A DNA stretch of 32,967 nucleotides from a virus. Of this stretch, positions 23,974-30,584 are shown piece after piece (the first letter of the stretch is position 1; each line of letters opens with the position of its first letter). The DNA lies in the IMG/VR virus record IMGVR_UViG_3300009104_000682, positions 1 through 32,967 of that record; one strand, written 5' to 3'. The translations under genes were made by a program, and so were the position numbers. Below the pieces are notes generated by a model. That model ran no database searches, was not told the origin of the DNA, and saw nothing but the letters and a program-made list of their open reading frames with translations.

Positions 23974-24509
23974 GTATCAGTCTCCATAAAATTTTCTAGA
24001 CCCTCAGTTTTTTGTTGGGGTTCTTTTTTCTTTGTCTTGTACACAGCTTCATCGGGTAACATGATTGTTGGATCAAAACCTTGTACAGAATATTTTGTGT
24101 CATCACCTTCTAGTGTAACATAATCTATGTACTCTTGATTCTCAATCATCTTATGTTTGATGTGAGTTTGTTTCTTTTCTTTTTGTATTCTACGAATAAA
24201 TGCGTAGTATATAATTTGTGTAAAGTAAGCAAAAGGATTTTTAGATTTCTCAGGATTAAAGTTGTGTATGTATTGCAAACAGTTTTCTATACCGTCAGAA
24301 ATCATTTCCTGTTTGTAAGTATAGTTAATAAAATTTGGTCTGTATGAAAGACCGTTTGCAATCTTTAAAAAACATTCCCCGATATAATTTGTCACCTGTG
24401 GAGTTGGTTCTCCTTCTTCTTCAGCTTCTCTACACCTATCATTCCAGTTTTTTAGTTCTTCTAGGAACTTTGCATTGTTAACATAATGAACGCCTTTTTT
24501 TCTGGCCAT
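23970..24509 (-). CDS. 55: late-transcription sigma factor gp55
   Basis: gp55 directs host RNA polymerase to TATAAATA late promoters; five such boxes occur in this window. The 179-residue length matches T4 gp55 (185). Conserved stretches include 'VNNAKFLEELKNWND', 'ANGLSYRPNFINYTYKQEMI' and 'SDGIENCLQYIHNFNPEKSK', then 'NPFAYFTQIIYYAFIRRIQKEKK', corresponding to the sigma region-2-like core. It has a promoter of the TTGACA-18 class at 24557-24586 and AAAGGA upstream of the ATG, so it is expected before late genes. Confidence 0.95.
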   Translation of the reverse strand: MARKKGVHYVNNAKFLEELKNWNDRCREAEEEGEPTPQVTNYIGECFLKIANGLSYRPNFINYTYKQEMISDGIENCLQYIHNFNPEKSKNPFAYFTQIIYYAFIRRIQKEKKQTHIKHKMIENQEYIDYVTLEGDDTKYSVQGFDPTIMLPDEAVYKTKKKEPQQKTEGLENFMETDT

Positions 24510-24556
24510 TATTCATTGTCCTTTGGTTATGTACATTTGTACTTAATTAGTCATCT

Positions 24557-24586
24557 ACTATACAGTATAAGATAGGGTAATGTCAA
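24557..24586 (-). promoter_or_regulatory. sigma70-type promoter of gp55, TTGACA-18-TATAGT
   Basis: TTGACA (24586-24581) and TATAGT (24562-24557) are 18 bp apart; the start would be near 24550, 41 nt before the ATG. Confidence 0.78.
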
Positions 24587-24603
24587 GTGTTGACAATGCC
24601 CTA
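24573..24603 (-). other. large imperfect hairpin overlapping the gp55 promoter
   Basis: Outer arms TAGGG/CCCTA enclose inner arms TTGTCAA and TTGACA around a CAC loop, so a second, inverted copy of the -35 sequence faces the first. It could weaken read-through from the 24645 gene or bind a dimeric regulator. Confidence 0.5.
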
Positions 24604-24644
24604 ACTAATCTGTATAATTTTATATACCCAGAGGGGAGATAATA

Positions 24645-25121
24645 CTAATGAAGAGTTCTTGTTTTCTTTTTTAGAAACTCAGAGGTTTCTTCCAACAGTC
24701 TTTCTAAATCTTCTTCTTTGTGCCAAGAGTCAAGTTCTTTTTGTATACGTTCTTCCAAAGCTATTTCATCTAGTTCCTCGTCAGTTGGTTCTTCTATATC
24801 TTCCGTTGTAGACGAAACCAACTTCATTCCCTTTATACTTTTTAAAACGTATTCATAATATTTACTCATACCCATAGAAGCTGGAACCATTGTTACTATT
24901 GTCGATTTATTAATCTGAATATTTTTTTCATCTGTAAAAGGTTGTACCCAGCGAGTAAGAGATAGTCCTTCCTGTATTCCTTTTTTAGTCATGCGGCTCA
25001 TAACGTCCATCTTCAAAGGTGCAACCACCTCTAAACTAGGTTCACTTCCACTTTGTTCTTTAATATCGCAGATAATATTTTCACCATTTGATAATTTTAT
25101 TATTTGGTAATTAGTATTCAT
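24645..25121 (-). CDS. conserved hypothetical protein between uvsW and gp55, possibly Sm-like
   Basis: The product has 158 residues. The N-terminus 'YQIIKLSNGENIICDIKE' and the strand pattern that follows ('SLEVVAPLKMDV', 'LSLTRWVQPFTDE', 'IQINKSTIVTMVPAS') resemble a small five-stranded Sm/LSM-like barrel. From memory this is a recurrent annotation problem for a gene at this place in marine T4-like phages. The C-terminal 50 residues are acidic and helical ('EEPTDEELDEIALEERIQKE'). The ATG overlaps the uvsW stop (ATGA). RNA binding is a structural guess only. Confidence 0.75.
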   Translation of the reverse strand: MNTNYQIIKLSNGENIICDIKEQSGSEPSLEVVAPLKMDVMSRMTKKGIQEGLSLTRWVQPFTDEKNIQINKSTIVTMVPASMGMSKYYEYVLKSIKGMKLVSSTTEDIEEPTDEELDEIALEERIQKELDSWHKEEDLERLLEETSEFLKKKTRTLH

Positions 25122-26578
25122 AGTTTTACTCTATCGATTTTGTAATTGAATTGTTCCTCGTTGTATATATTTATTCGTTCGTAAAAATGGTTTAATGTAT
25201 AATTTGTGCGACTCTTGTAGGTAAGATCATCAGAGATGTCGAAGAGCCTAACGGCACGTTTACTTTCAGTTTTACGCAACCCTCGTCCAAGCGATTGGAG
25301 CACTCTAATCTTAGATTTACTTGGACTTGCGAACACGATGTTGTGCAAGTTCCGAATATTAACACCAGTACTAAATGTACCGTATGACGCAACAATGATA
25401 GCGTTCTTTTCCTTCTCTGTAATCGCACGAATGTTTTCCCTTGTCTCTGCGTTTGTACCTCCGTAGACAAAGAAAACCTGTCTATCAAAGTTCTTCATTT
25501 CATCATATAAAAGTTTGCCGTGTTTTAAAACCAGTTGAAACAAACATAGTGTGTTTCCCTCCAGATTATCGCTAAGATTAATAATAAACCTATTACGCCT
25601 GTCATTCCCCACCAAGTAGTTAATTTCTTCAGCATAGCTAAGCCCCCTTAAATTTTTACTTTCTTCTTCGGTATGTTTTAAAACGATACATTTTATTTCT
25701 AAATCTGCTAGTGTTCCACTCTCCATCAGTTCTTTTGTTGTAGTAACTTTCTCTACAGAACCAAACAACCCTTCTAAGACTAGTCGATGTGTTTGCGTTC
25801 CGTCTAAAGTTCCTGTCAATCCGAACCTATATTTACACAAATCAAGTTTTGTTAATATACTGGTGAGAGACTTCGACTTAAACAAATGAGCCTCGTCACC
25901 TATCACACAACCAAACTGTTTGAAGTATGGTTTTTTCATTTTGTATAACGACTGCCATGTAGAGATAACCACTGACTTGTTTGTATCTCTTTCATGTCCA
26001 GCGTATATGCGGTGTAAGTAATCATCACTCCAACCATAATCAATAAAATCAGAATACATCTGCTCTACCAGTGATGTAGTTGGAACAAGGATCAACACCT
26101 TCTGTTCCCCTAGTAAAATGTCGTAGTATCTTACCAGTGCATAGATGATTAACGATTTACCAGAAGCGGTAGGGCTAAGAAATAGACCACGATGCTTTCG
26201 TATTGCTGAATGTACGGCATCAACCTGATAATCACGAAGTTCCAAAAGTTTTCCGTTGGAAGTGGGCCTGAGAGATTTGATAAAGTCCTCCGCCGTACTT
26301 CTCTGTAAATTGAGCTTCTCATCTTTTAAGTTATCCTCTATTATATATTCGACTTCGTTTGCGACACAAAACTGTTCTATGTATGTCAGCAATCCAAAAT
26401 AAATTTTTCCTGTCTGTGCAGAAAATAATCGTATCTTACCATCCCAAATTTTGTTACGGTATGCGGGCATGAACCGAGCGCCTGGCACTTCAAACGTAAA
26501 ATAATCTGACAGTTCTCTTGCGAGTCCAGAGTCAGTTTCAACTTTTAAATAAACCTCATTGAGTTTAGATATGTGCAT
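25118..26578 (-). CDS. uvsW: UvsW helicase
   Basis: This superfamily 2 helicase unwinds D-loops, R-loops and stalled forks. Similarity to T4 UvsW is clear throughout: N-terminal 'YFTFEVPGARFMPAYRNKIWDGKIRL', Walker A 'SPTASGKS' near 134, DEAH box 'GDEAH' near 228, motif VI 'LQSLGRGLRKTESKR' and C-terminal 'FNYKIDRVKL'. A GTG at 26608 would add ten residues, but the ATG at 26578 starts where T4 UvsW does and is chosen. Neither has a clear Shine-Dalgarno; the gene overlaps the upstream oxygenase, so coupled translation is likely. Confidence 0.95.
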   Translation of the reverse strand: MHISKLNEVYLKVETDSGLARELSDYFTFEVPGARFMPAYRNKIWDGKIRLFSAQTGKIYFGLLTYIEQFCVANEVEYIIEDNLKDEKLNLQRSTAEDFIKSLRPTSNGKLLELRDYQVDAVHSAIRKHRGLFLSPTASGKSLIIYALVRYYDILLGEQKVLILVPTTSLVEQMYSDFIDYGWSDDYLHRIYAGHERDTNKSVVISTWQSLYKMKKPYFKQFGCVIGDEAHLFKSKSLTSILTKLDLCKYRFGLTGTLDGTQTHRLVLEGLFGSVEKVTTTKELMESGTLADLEIKCIVLKHTEEESKNLRGLSYAEEINYLVGNDRRNRFIINLSDNLEGNTLCLFQLVLKHGKLLYDEMKNFDRQVFFVYGGTNAETRENIRAITEKEKNAIIVASYGTFSTGVNIRNLHNIVFASPSKSKIRVLQSLGRGLRKTESKRAVRLFDISDDLTYKSRTNYTLNHFYERINIYNEEQFNYKIDRVKL

Positions 26579-27140
26579 TTTGTAAAGTGTTTGGTTCACC
26601 GTAATCACCTCTAATGATTACATTCCATGATACGCTGACCCTTTCTCCATTTGTGGGTGGAACCCAATGCATCAACCAAGACGGAAATATAAAACCTTTA
26701 CCCTCGACAGAATCAAATTGAATCATACTAGAGTTATTCCAGTTTGGACTGTTTCTTGGTTTGAACACCGATGCTTGTGGTCTGGGATCAAAAAATTGTA
26801 TGGGTGCAGTTTGGTCAGAAGCTCTCAGGTAATAGACACCTGAGAATATATTATTTGAATGAGTGTGTGGTGGGTGGCTTTCTTTTTCACTCAATAGATT
26901 GCCCCACATATTTGTTATCTCAATATCCTCAAAAAAATATTGATTGATATGTAATATTTCTTTGGTACATTCTTTTACTGTTTTTGCAAAAGAAGTAAAT
27001 GCGAGATGTTCATGCAAATTATTATCAGGGTTTTCAAAGTCGAGAATGTTCAGCATATTTGCATGATTTTGTTTTGATAGTCCACCATCAAACTCGTACA
27101 CCATTGTTGGAAAACAGCTGTATGATTTTACATTAACCAT
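26565..27140 (-). CDS. 2OG-Fe(II) oxygenase (PF13759-like)
   Basis: From the ATG at 27140 (GGAG 9 nt upstream; a second ATG lies at 27155) the product has 191 residues. The pattern 'MWGNLLSEKESHPPHTHSNN' (78-97) then 'FSGVYYL' is the signature of the small phage/marine-bacterial 2OG oxygenase family. The iron site is H92/H94 with H158 in 'WLMHWVPPTNGERVSVSWN' and the 2OG Arg at 167. Substrates of this family are unknown. It overlaps both the P4H-like gene upstream and uvsW downstream, within the uvsY-uvsW segment. Confidence 0.85.
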   Translation of the reverse strand: MVNVKSYSCFPTMVYEFDGGLSKQNHANMLNILDFENPDNNLHEHLAFTSFAKTVKECTKEILHINQYFFEDIEITNMWGNLLSEKESHPPHTHSNNIFSGVYYLRASDQTAPIQFFDPRPQASVFKPRNSPNWNNSSMIQFDSVEGKGFIFPSWLMHWVPPTNGERVSVSWNVIIRGDYGEPNTLQNAHI

Positions 27141-27685
27141 GATACTACGCTCCATCTTGTACCGTACTCTATCTTGTTTACCTTGTGAGGAAACATAAAA
27201 TTAGACGGAAAAATAATTGCAGAACCTTTTTCGGTTTTATACTCGTTGTCTGCGACAACAAACTCACCACCCTCATAGTCCTCGTTCAAAAAAAGTAACA
27301 CCGACAAATGAGGATAACCATACTGTTGGCCGTGCGAGTGATGTATGTTGTCTATGTGTTCCGACATATATCCACCGCTACCATAACGGTTTACTCTGAA
27401 GTCTGTATATCTTTGACAGGCAACATTGTGAACCTTTTGATATACACTAAGAACCTTGAGTGTGTATTCTTTCATTTCCTCGTAGTATCTATCTTCACCG
27501 AACCGAAACCACACATCGTCCATATATACCCTCTGAGCACTCCTAGAACTCTCTCCAGTGTGCGTAGAATATTTAGATGGTGTCAACTCCTTACTTTCTA
27601 CAGTATAAGATATAATGTCATTACACAGTTCATCGGGAACTATATTTTCATAGTACCCAATCCACTTACCAAGAAAAACGCTCAT
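27128..27685 (-). CDS. prolyl-4-hydroxylase-type 2OG-Fe(II) oxygenase
   Basis: The 185-residue protein shows the complete P4Hc domain: 'FRVNRYGSGGYMSEHIDN' with the H110-x-D112 iron pair, 'HLSVLLFLNEDYEGGEF', distal H167 in 'FPHKV' and the 2OG-binding Arg177 in 'GTRWSVVSW'. Phage homologues are common in marine myoviruses and are suspected to hydroxylate proteins, though DNA demethylation/oxidation has also been proposed for this fold. The ATG overlaps the uvsY stop (ATGA). Confidence 0.9.
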   Translation of the reverse strand: MSVFLGKWIGYYENIVPDELCNDIISYTVESKELTPSKYSTHTGESSRSAQRVYMDDVWFRFGEDRYYEEMKEYTLKVLSVYQKVHNVACQRYTDFRVNRYGSGGYMSEHIDNIHHSHGQQYGYPHLSVLLFLNEDYEGGEFVVADNEYKTEKGSAIIFPSNFMFPHKVNKIEYGTRWSVVSWLM

Positions 27686-28113
27686 ATCATTCCAGATTCA
27701 AACTGTCTCCAACTGATTGCGTTTTTAATATCCCATTGTCGATTACTAATTGATTTGAGAATACCGTCAATATATTTAATTACCGATTCCAGATACGCAA
27801 CCTTGTGCTCTGATTTGATAATGTCCTCATCGGATTCTATGTAAACGTGCAAGTCTGTTTTGAGAACTTTTAGATCGAAAGGTTTAGTCGCATAAATTTT
27901 TGCGTCAGCCTTACCACCGTAGTATTCCCATTTCTCACGATACAAAACTTTATACTCACCTTTTGAACGGTGCAGTAAAAGTTCAAAGTTTGTTTTGTAG
28001 TCTAGATACTTGGAATAAAGTTCTTGGTTTCTTAGGGATTCAGTGTCTAGTCGTTCATCATTTAATACTGGCAAGTCTTTTTGAACTTGCGCCTTCAATT
28101 CATCAAGGGTCAT
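27682..28113 (-). CDS. uvsY: UvsY recombination mediator
   Basis: UvsY loads UvsX onto gp32-covered single-stranded DNA. The 143-residue length matches T4 (137). Similar blocks in the same order include 'LYSKYLDYKTN', 'YREKWEYYGGKAD', 'VLKTDLHVYIESDEDIIK' and 'SNRQWDIKNAISWRQFESG'. The ATG has GGAG 5 nt upstream. It lies between the gp3-position gene and uvsW, the arrangement known from cyanophages. Confidence 0.92.
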   Translation of the reverse strand: MTLDELKAQVQKDLPVLNDERLDTESLRNQELYSKYLDYKTNFELLLHRSKGEYKVLYREKWEYYGGKADAKIYATKPFDLKVLKTDLHVYIESDEDIIKSEHKVAYLESVIKYIDGILKSISNRQWDIKNAISWRQFESGMI

Positions 28114-28123
28114 AAAGTCTCCG

Positions 28124-28726
28124 TTATAATGTTACAATCTCATATATTTTGTAACTAAAGTCTGCTGTTACAGATATATATTCGACATCTGTAGCAACTT
28201 GTGTAAAGTCTAGGGCTCCAAGTGCAACAGGAAATAAATCTTGAAAACGAACTTCCACCACTGGATTATTTTTGTTGGTAAGTATGGTAAGAATTGCATC
28301 TCCAAACATTCCTCTCGCAGATGTTGATAATTGAGAACTACCAGTTGTCAAACCCCTGTCATATGAAACACCTTGAGTTATAACTGGTAAATCTGCTGTT
28401 GACGATCTAAATGTCGTAAATTGTTCTCTGTCTTTAGGAAACCCAATCGCAGTTAACCATTCATGCAATTCAATATAGTTCTCTAAATTCTCATCCACAA
28501 TAAAGGATATTGAAAGATTGTCATAGGTAAGTGTGTCACCCATTACTGGTATTTGTTTATACGGTGTAGGAAAAATTGCTTCACCCAAATTTATTGCAGG
28601 CACGTTTGCAGCTGTACAGAAAAATTCAACCTTCGGTAATTGATGAATGTTAAACTTAAACTGCGTTGGACTTAGATAATCTAAATTATCTGGTTGTCGA
28701 GATAATGGTGATGTTGATGTTGCCAT
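28124..28726 (-). CDS. tail structural protein at the gp3 (tail completion) position
   Basis: The 200-residue protein begins 'MATSTSPLSRQPDNLDYLSP' and contains 'TQFKFNIHQLPKVEFFCTAAN', 'VPAINL' and 'VDENLENYIELHEWLTAIGFP'. These features recur in marine-myophage virion proteins of tail-tube or tail-terminator type. The position after gp23 and before uvsY is that of gp3, the tail completion and sheath stabiliser, so gp3 is the first guess. A tail-tube-like fold (gp19/gp54) is the alternative. A TATAAATA box lies 5 nt before the ATG, with no Shine-Dalgarno, so a leaderless late message is predicted. Confidence 0.65.
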   Translation of the reverse strand: MATSTSPLSRQPDNLDYLSPTQFKFNIHQLPKVEFFCTAANVPAINLGEAIFPTPYKQIPVMGDTLTYDNLSISFIVDENLENYIELHEWLTAIGFPKDREQFTTFRSSTADLPVITQGVSYDRGLTTGSSQLSTSARGMFGDAILTILTNKNNPVVEVRFQDLFPVALGALDFTQVATDVEYISVTADFSYKIYEIVTL

Positions 28727-28731
28727 ATATC

Positions 28732-28739
28732 TATTTATA
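28732..28739 (-). promoter_or_regulatory. late promoter TATAAATA for the gp3-position gene
   Basis: Exact TATAAATA. With the T4 spacing (box at -13 to -6) the start site is the A of the ATG at 28726. Confidence 0.75.
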
Positions 28740-28740
28740 A

Positions 28741-28767
28741 GGAAAGGGGGAGAACATTATCTCCCCC
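28741..28767 (-). terminator. terminator after the 32-aa ORF
   Basis: GGGGGAGA and TCTCCCCC form an 8-bp stem around a 6-nt loop, followed by UUUCCUU. The late box of the next gene follows at once. Confidence 0.78.
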
Positions 28768-28774
28768 AAAGTTT

Positions 28775-28873
28775 CTAATAATATTTATCCCAAACAGTAT
28801 ACTCCAGATAATATTTTTTACCATCTAGAATTATATACGGATTTGGGGGATAATCACTGTTACAATTAGCCAT
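28775..28873 (-). CDS. 32-aa Tyr-rich small ORF between pqqA-like gene and gp3-position gene
   Basis: The ATG at 28873 has AAGGAG about 8 nt upstream and the frame ends with TAG. The peptide contains 'NSDYPPNPYIILDGKKYYLE' followed by a Trp and two final Tyr; about a fifth of the residues are Tyr. It has its own late promoter, a 124-nt leader and a terminator, so it forms a separate unit. No family is recognised. Its small size and neighbourhood allow a modified-peptide or virion-accessory role, but nothing proves either. Confidence 0.6.
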   Translation of the reverse strand: MANCNSDYPPNPYIILDGKKYYLEYTVWDKYY

Positions 28874-28997
28874 GATACCATCTCCTTTTTACTTGAGATG
28901 CGTTCCTTCAGCGTACTACACTTACTTCCGTTCACAATTAAGTGAATGAACGATGTTGTAGTCTTTTGACCCATGACTTATGGAGCATCGAATGATG
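28874..28997 (-). other. long leader of the 32-aa ORF, possibly structured
   Basis: About 124 nt separate the predicted late start (28997) from the ATG. On the minus strand it begins with a perfect GCATC-ATTC-GATGC hairpin (28986-28999 region) and contains GTTCA...TGAAC arms further on. Other late leaders here are about 25 nt, so this one may be regulatory or a small RNA. Confidence 0.4.
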
Positions 28998-29002
28998 CGT
29001 AT

Positions 29003-29010
29003 TATTTATA
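29003..29010 (-). promoter_or_regulatory. late promoter TATAAATA for the 32-aa ORF
   Basis: Exact TATAAATA placed directly after the U tract of the pqqA-like terminator. Start expected near 28997. Confidence 0.65.
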
Positions 29011-29036
29011 TAAAAAAAGGGGTCTTGCGACCCCTT
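29010..29036 (-). terminator. terminator after the pqqA-like gene
   Basis: AAGGGGTC and GACCCCTT form an 8-bp stem around GCAA (a stable GNRA-type tetraloop context), followed by seven U. Confidence 0.88.
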
Positions 29037-29042
29037 GTGAAT

Positions 29043-29117
29043 TTATCGGTTCATAATGTACATAGTAACTTCAAATCCGAAACGAATGTCTTTATAACTA
29101 GGTTTTTCCCAAGACAT
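29043..29117 (-). CDS. pqqA: PqqA-like peptide (pyrroloquinoline quinone precursor homologue)
   Basis: The 24-residue product reads in order W3, K5-P6, Y8, D10, R12 and then GFEVTMY (14-20) ending NR. Bacterial PqqA peptides (23-24 residues) have the same layout, W.KP.Y.DLR.GFEVTMY...NR. In them the Glu and Tyr of E-V-T-x-Y are cross-linked by the radical SAM enzyme PqqE with PqqD and then cut out to make PQQ. Here these are Glu16 and Tyr20. The ATG at 29117 has AAGGAG at 7 nt. The gene lies between the gp23 terminator (29135-29165) and its own terminator, with no promoter of its own in the 18-nt gap, so expression would come from gp23 read-through. No pqqB-E is in this window. Homology is strong for so short a peptide; function in phage is inferred. 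Confidence 0.85.
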   Translation of the reverse strand: MSWEKPSYKDIRFGFEVTMYIMNR

Positions 29118-29134
29118 AGTACTTCTCCTTTTAG

Positions 29135-29165
29135 AAAAAAAAGGGGAACAAAATGTTCCCCTTTT
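29135..29165 (-). terminator. terminator/attenuator between gp23 and the pqqA-like gene
   Basis: AAAAGGGGAACA and TGTTCCCCTTTT form a perfect 12-bp stem around UUU, followed by more U. It lies before the pqqA-like Shine-Dalgarno, so it would set the capsid-to-peptide expression ratio. Confidence 0.88.
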
Positions 29166-29198
29166 ACATCAAGGCGGTTGGTTAACCAACTCTTATTA

Positions 29199-30530
29199 TT
29201 ACATAAGGTTTGTAACTTTAACCTTCCTGTAGTACTTGTTAGTTGCACTCGAAATCGAGATTGCACCTTCAGCGGTTGCAGCAACTGTACCAGTATGGAA
29301 AGGATTAGCAGCAATACCATATCGGGTCTTGAAGCCAATCTTCGGTTGGAAAGTATGTTCTCCAACTGCACGAACCATTTGTAACGGAACGTATGGGCAG
29401 TAGAACATTCCAGCGTCATACGGTGAAGTACCTTTGTATCCCACAACGTAGTACTGAGAAGCAGCTACGTTTGCAGCGTAGGGGTCAACGTACACTCGAT
29501 AACGTCCATTAAGAACACCAGCGAATGTTGTAGTTGTGTCATCTACGTTTATACCTGTGGAAAGAGCAGGAGTGTAATCCAATTGTCCAGACATTTGCAA
29601 TGCAGAAGCAACGTCAGCAGAACAAAGAACCATATTACCCTTTCCTCTACGAGTTTGTTGACCAACTGCGTTTGCATCTCTCTCTAATTGAAAGAGAAGT
29701 CCTTTAAATTTTTCAACAGACCATCGACCGTTAGAGTCTGTATCTAAGTCGAAGATACCAGCAGTCGTTGTATTGACTTGAGCACCTTGAACCGCAGATA
29801 CATAAATGTTACGGACAACTTCTCGGTTGATTTCTGCAAGTATTTCAGCAGACAGAATATTTGCAAGTTCTGTTTCTGCGTCAAGACCATGAATTGCTTT
29901 AAGGTCTTGTGCAAGTTCCATTGAATACTCGGCTTTGAGGGCACGTGTTACCGCAGTAACCGTATGCTTCTCGATACTGAACGCCATTTCTCCGAATACG
30001 TTAGTACTAGAGTTATCACCTAATGCTTCACCCTGAGCAGCAGTCATACCTGTTGCACTGGTGTATGTTCCAGCAGAAGGACTATCGTTAAGAACAGCAG
30101 GGTTAGTTTCTGTAGAACCAATATCCCCACCACCGATAGTTCCAGCAGCGTTCTGGTTAGATATATCAGGAAATGCTTCGTCTGCGAGCGCTTCTGCACC
30201 AGTTTGAGAACTGAAACGTGAACGCATTGCGAAGATAAGTCCTGTTGGGCCAGTCATTGGCTGAACACCGCATATATCATATGCGATTAGGTTCGGCATT
30301 GAACGTCTGACCAGTGATATTAGAATTGGATCCCAATTATCAACTGAACTTCCTGTTGAGTTAGTTGGTGCGGCTTCTGAAAGAAACGCACGATCTTCTC
30401 TGAGAGCCTTTTCTTGGTTCTCTAAGATTACTGTAGTGACTGCCCGCTTGTAACTATCCGCAATCTCTGGGAGATCGGGATGTTGAAGGACTGGCTGCCA
30501 CTTTTCTTGTAGATGTTCTGTTTGAAACAT
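29199..30530 (-). CDS. 23: major capsid protein gp23
   Basis: The hexameric shell protein has 443 residues (T4: 521). Diagnostic stretches are 'SSVDNWDPILISLVRRSMPN', 'LIAYDICGVQPMTGPTGLIF', 'ELAQDLKAIHGLDAETELAN' and 'YVDPYAANVAASQYYVVGYK'. The N-terminal about 60 residues are helical and would be cut off by the gp21 protease in the prohead. It has a late promoter (30561-30568), AAGGAG before the ATG, and a strong terminator after it. It is expected to be the most abundant late product, which matters for the small gene behind it. Confidence 0.98.
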   Translation of the reverse strand: MFQTEHLQEKWQPVLQHPDLPEIADSYKRAVTTVILENQEKALREDRAFLSEAAPTNSTGSSVDNWDPILISLVRRSMPNLIAYDICGVQPMTGPTGLIFAMRSRFSSQTGAEALADEAFPDISNQNAAGTIGGGDIGSTETNPAVLNDSPSAGTYTSATGMTAAQGEALGDNSSTNVFGEMAFSIEKHTVTAVTRALKAEYSMELAQDLKAIHGLDAETELANILSAEILAEINREVVRNIYVSAVQGAQVNTTTAGIFDLDTDSNGRWSVEKFKGLLFQLERDANAVGQQTRRGKGNMVLCSADVASALQMSGQLDYTPALSTGINVDDTTTTFAGVLNGRYRVYVDPYAANVAASQYYVVGYKGTSPYDAGMFYCPYVPLQMVRAVGEHTFQPKIGFKTRYGIAANPFHTGTVAATAEGAISISSATNKYYRKVKVTNLM

Positions 30531-30560
30531 TAGAGCTTCTCCTTATTATTTTTCTACTTT

Positions 30561-30568
30561 TATTTATA
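30561..30568 (-). promoter_or_regulatory. late promoter TATAAATA of gp23
   Basis: Exact TATAAATA in the gp22-gp23 gap; the predicted start is near 30555, 25 nt before the ATG. Confidence 0.85.
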
Positions 30569-30584
30569 AATTAACTTTTTTGCA

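Noticed and set aside
28831-28974. 47-codon alternative ORF overlapping the 32-aa ORF in another frame
   Set aside because: It has no Shine-Dalgarno before its ATG, and the 32-aa frame has a strong one; composition looks random.
17167-29117. A complete pqq operon in the phage
   Set aside because: No PqqB, C, D or E-like protein was found; in particular no CxxxCxxC radical SAM motif was noticed in the large ORFs of this window.
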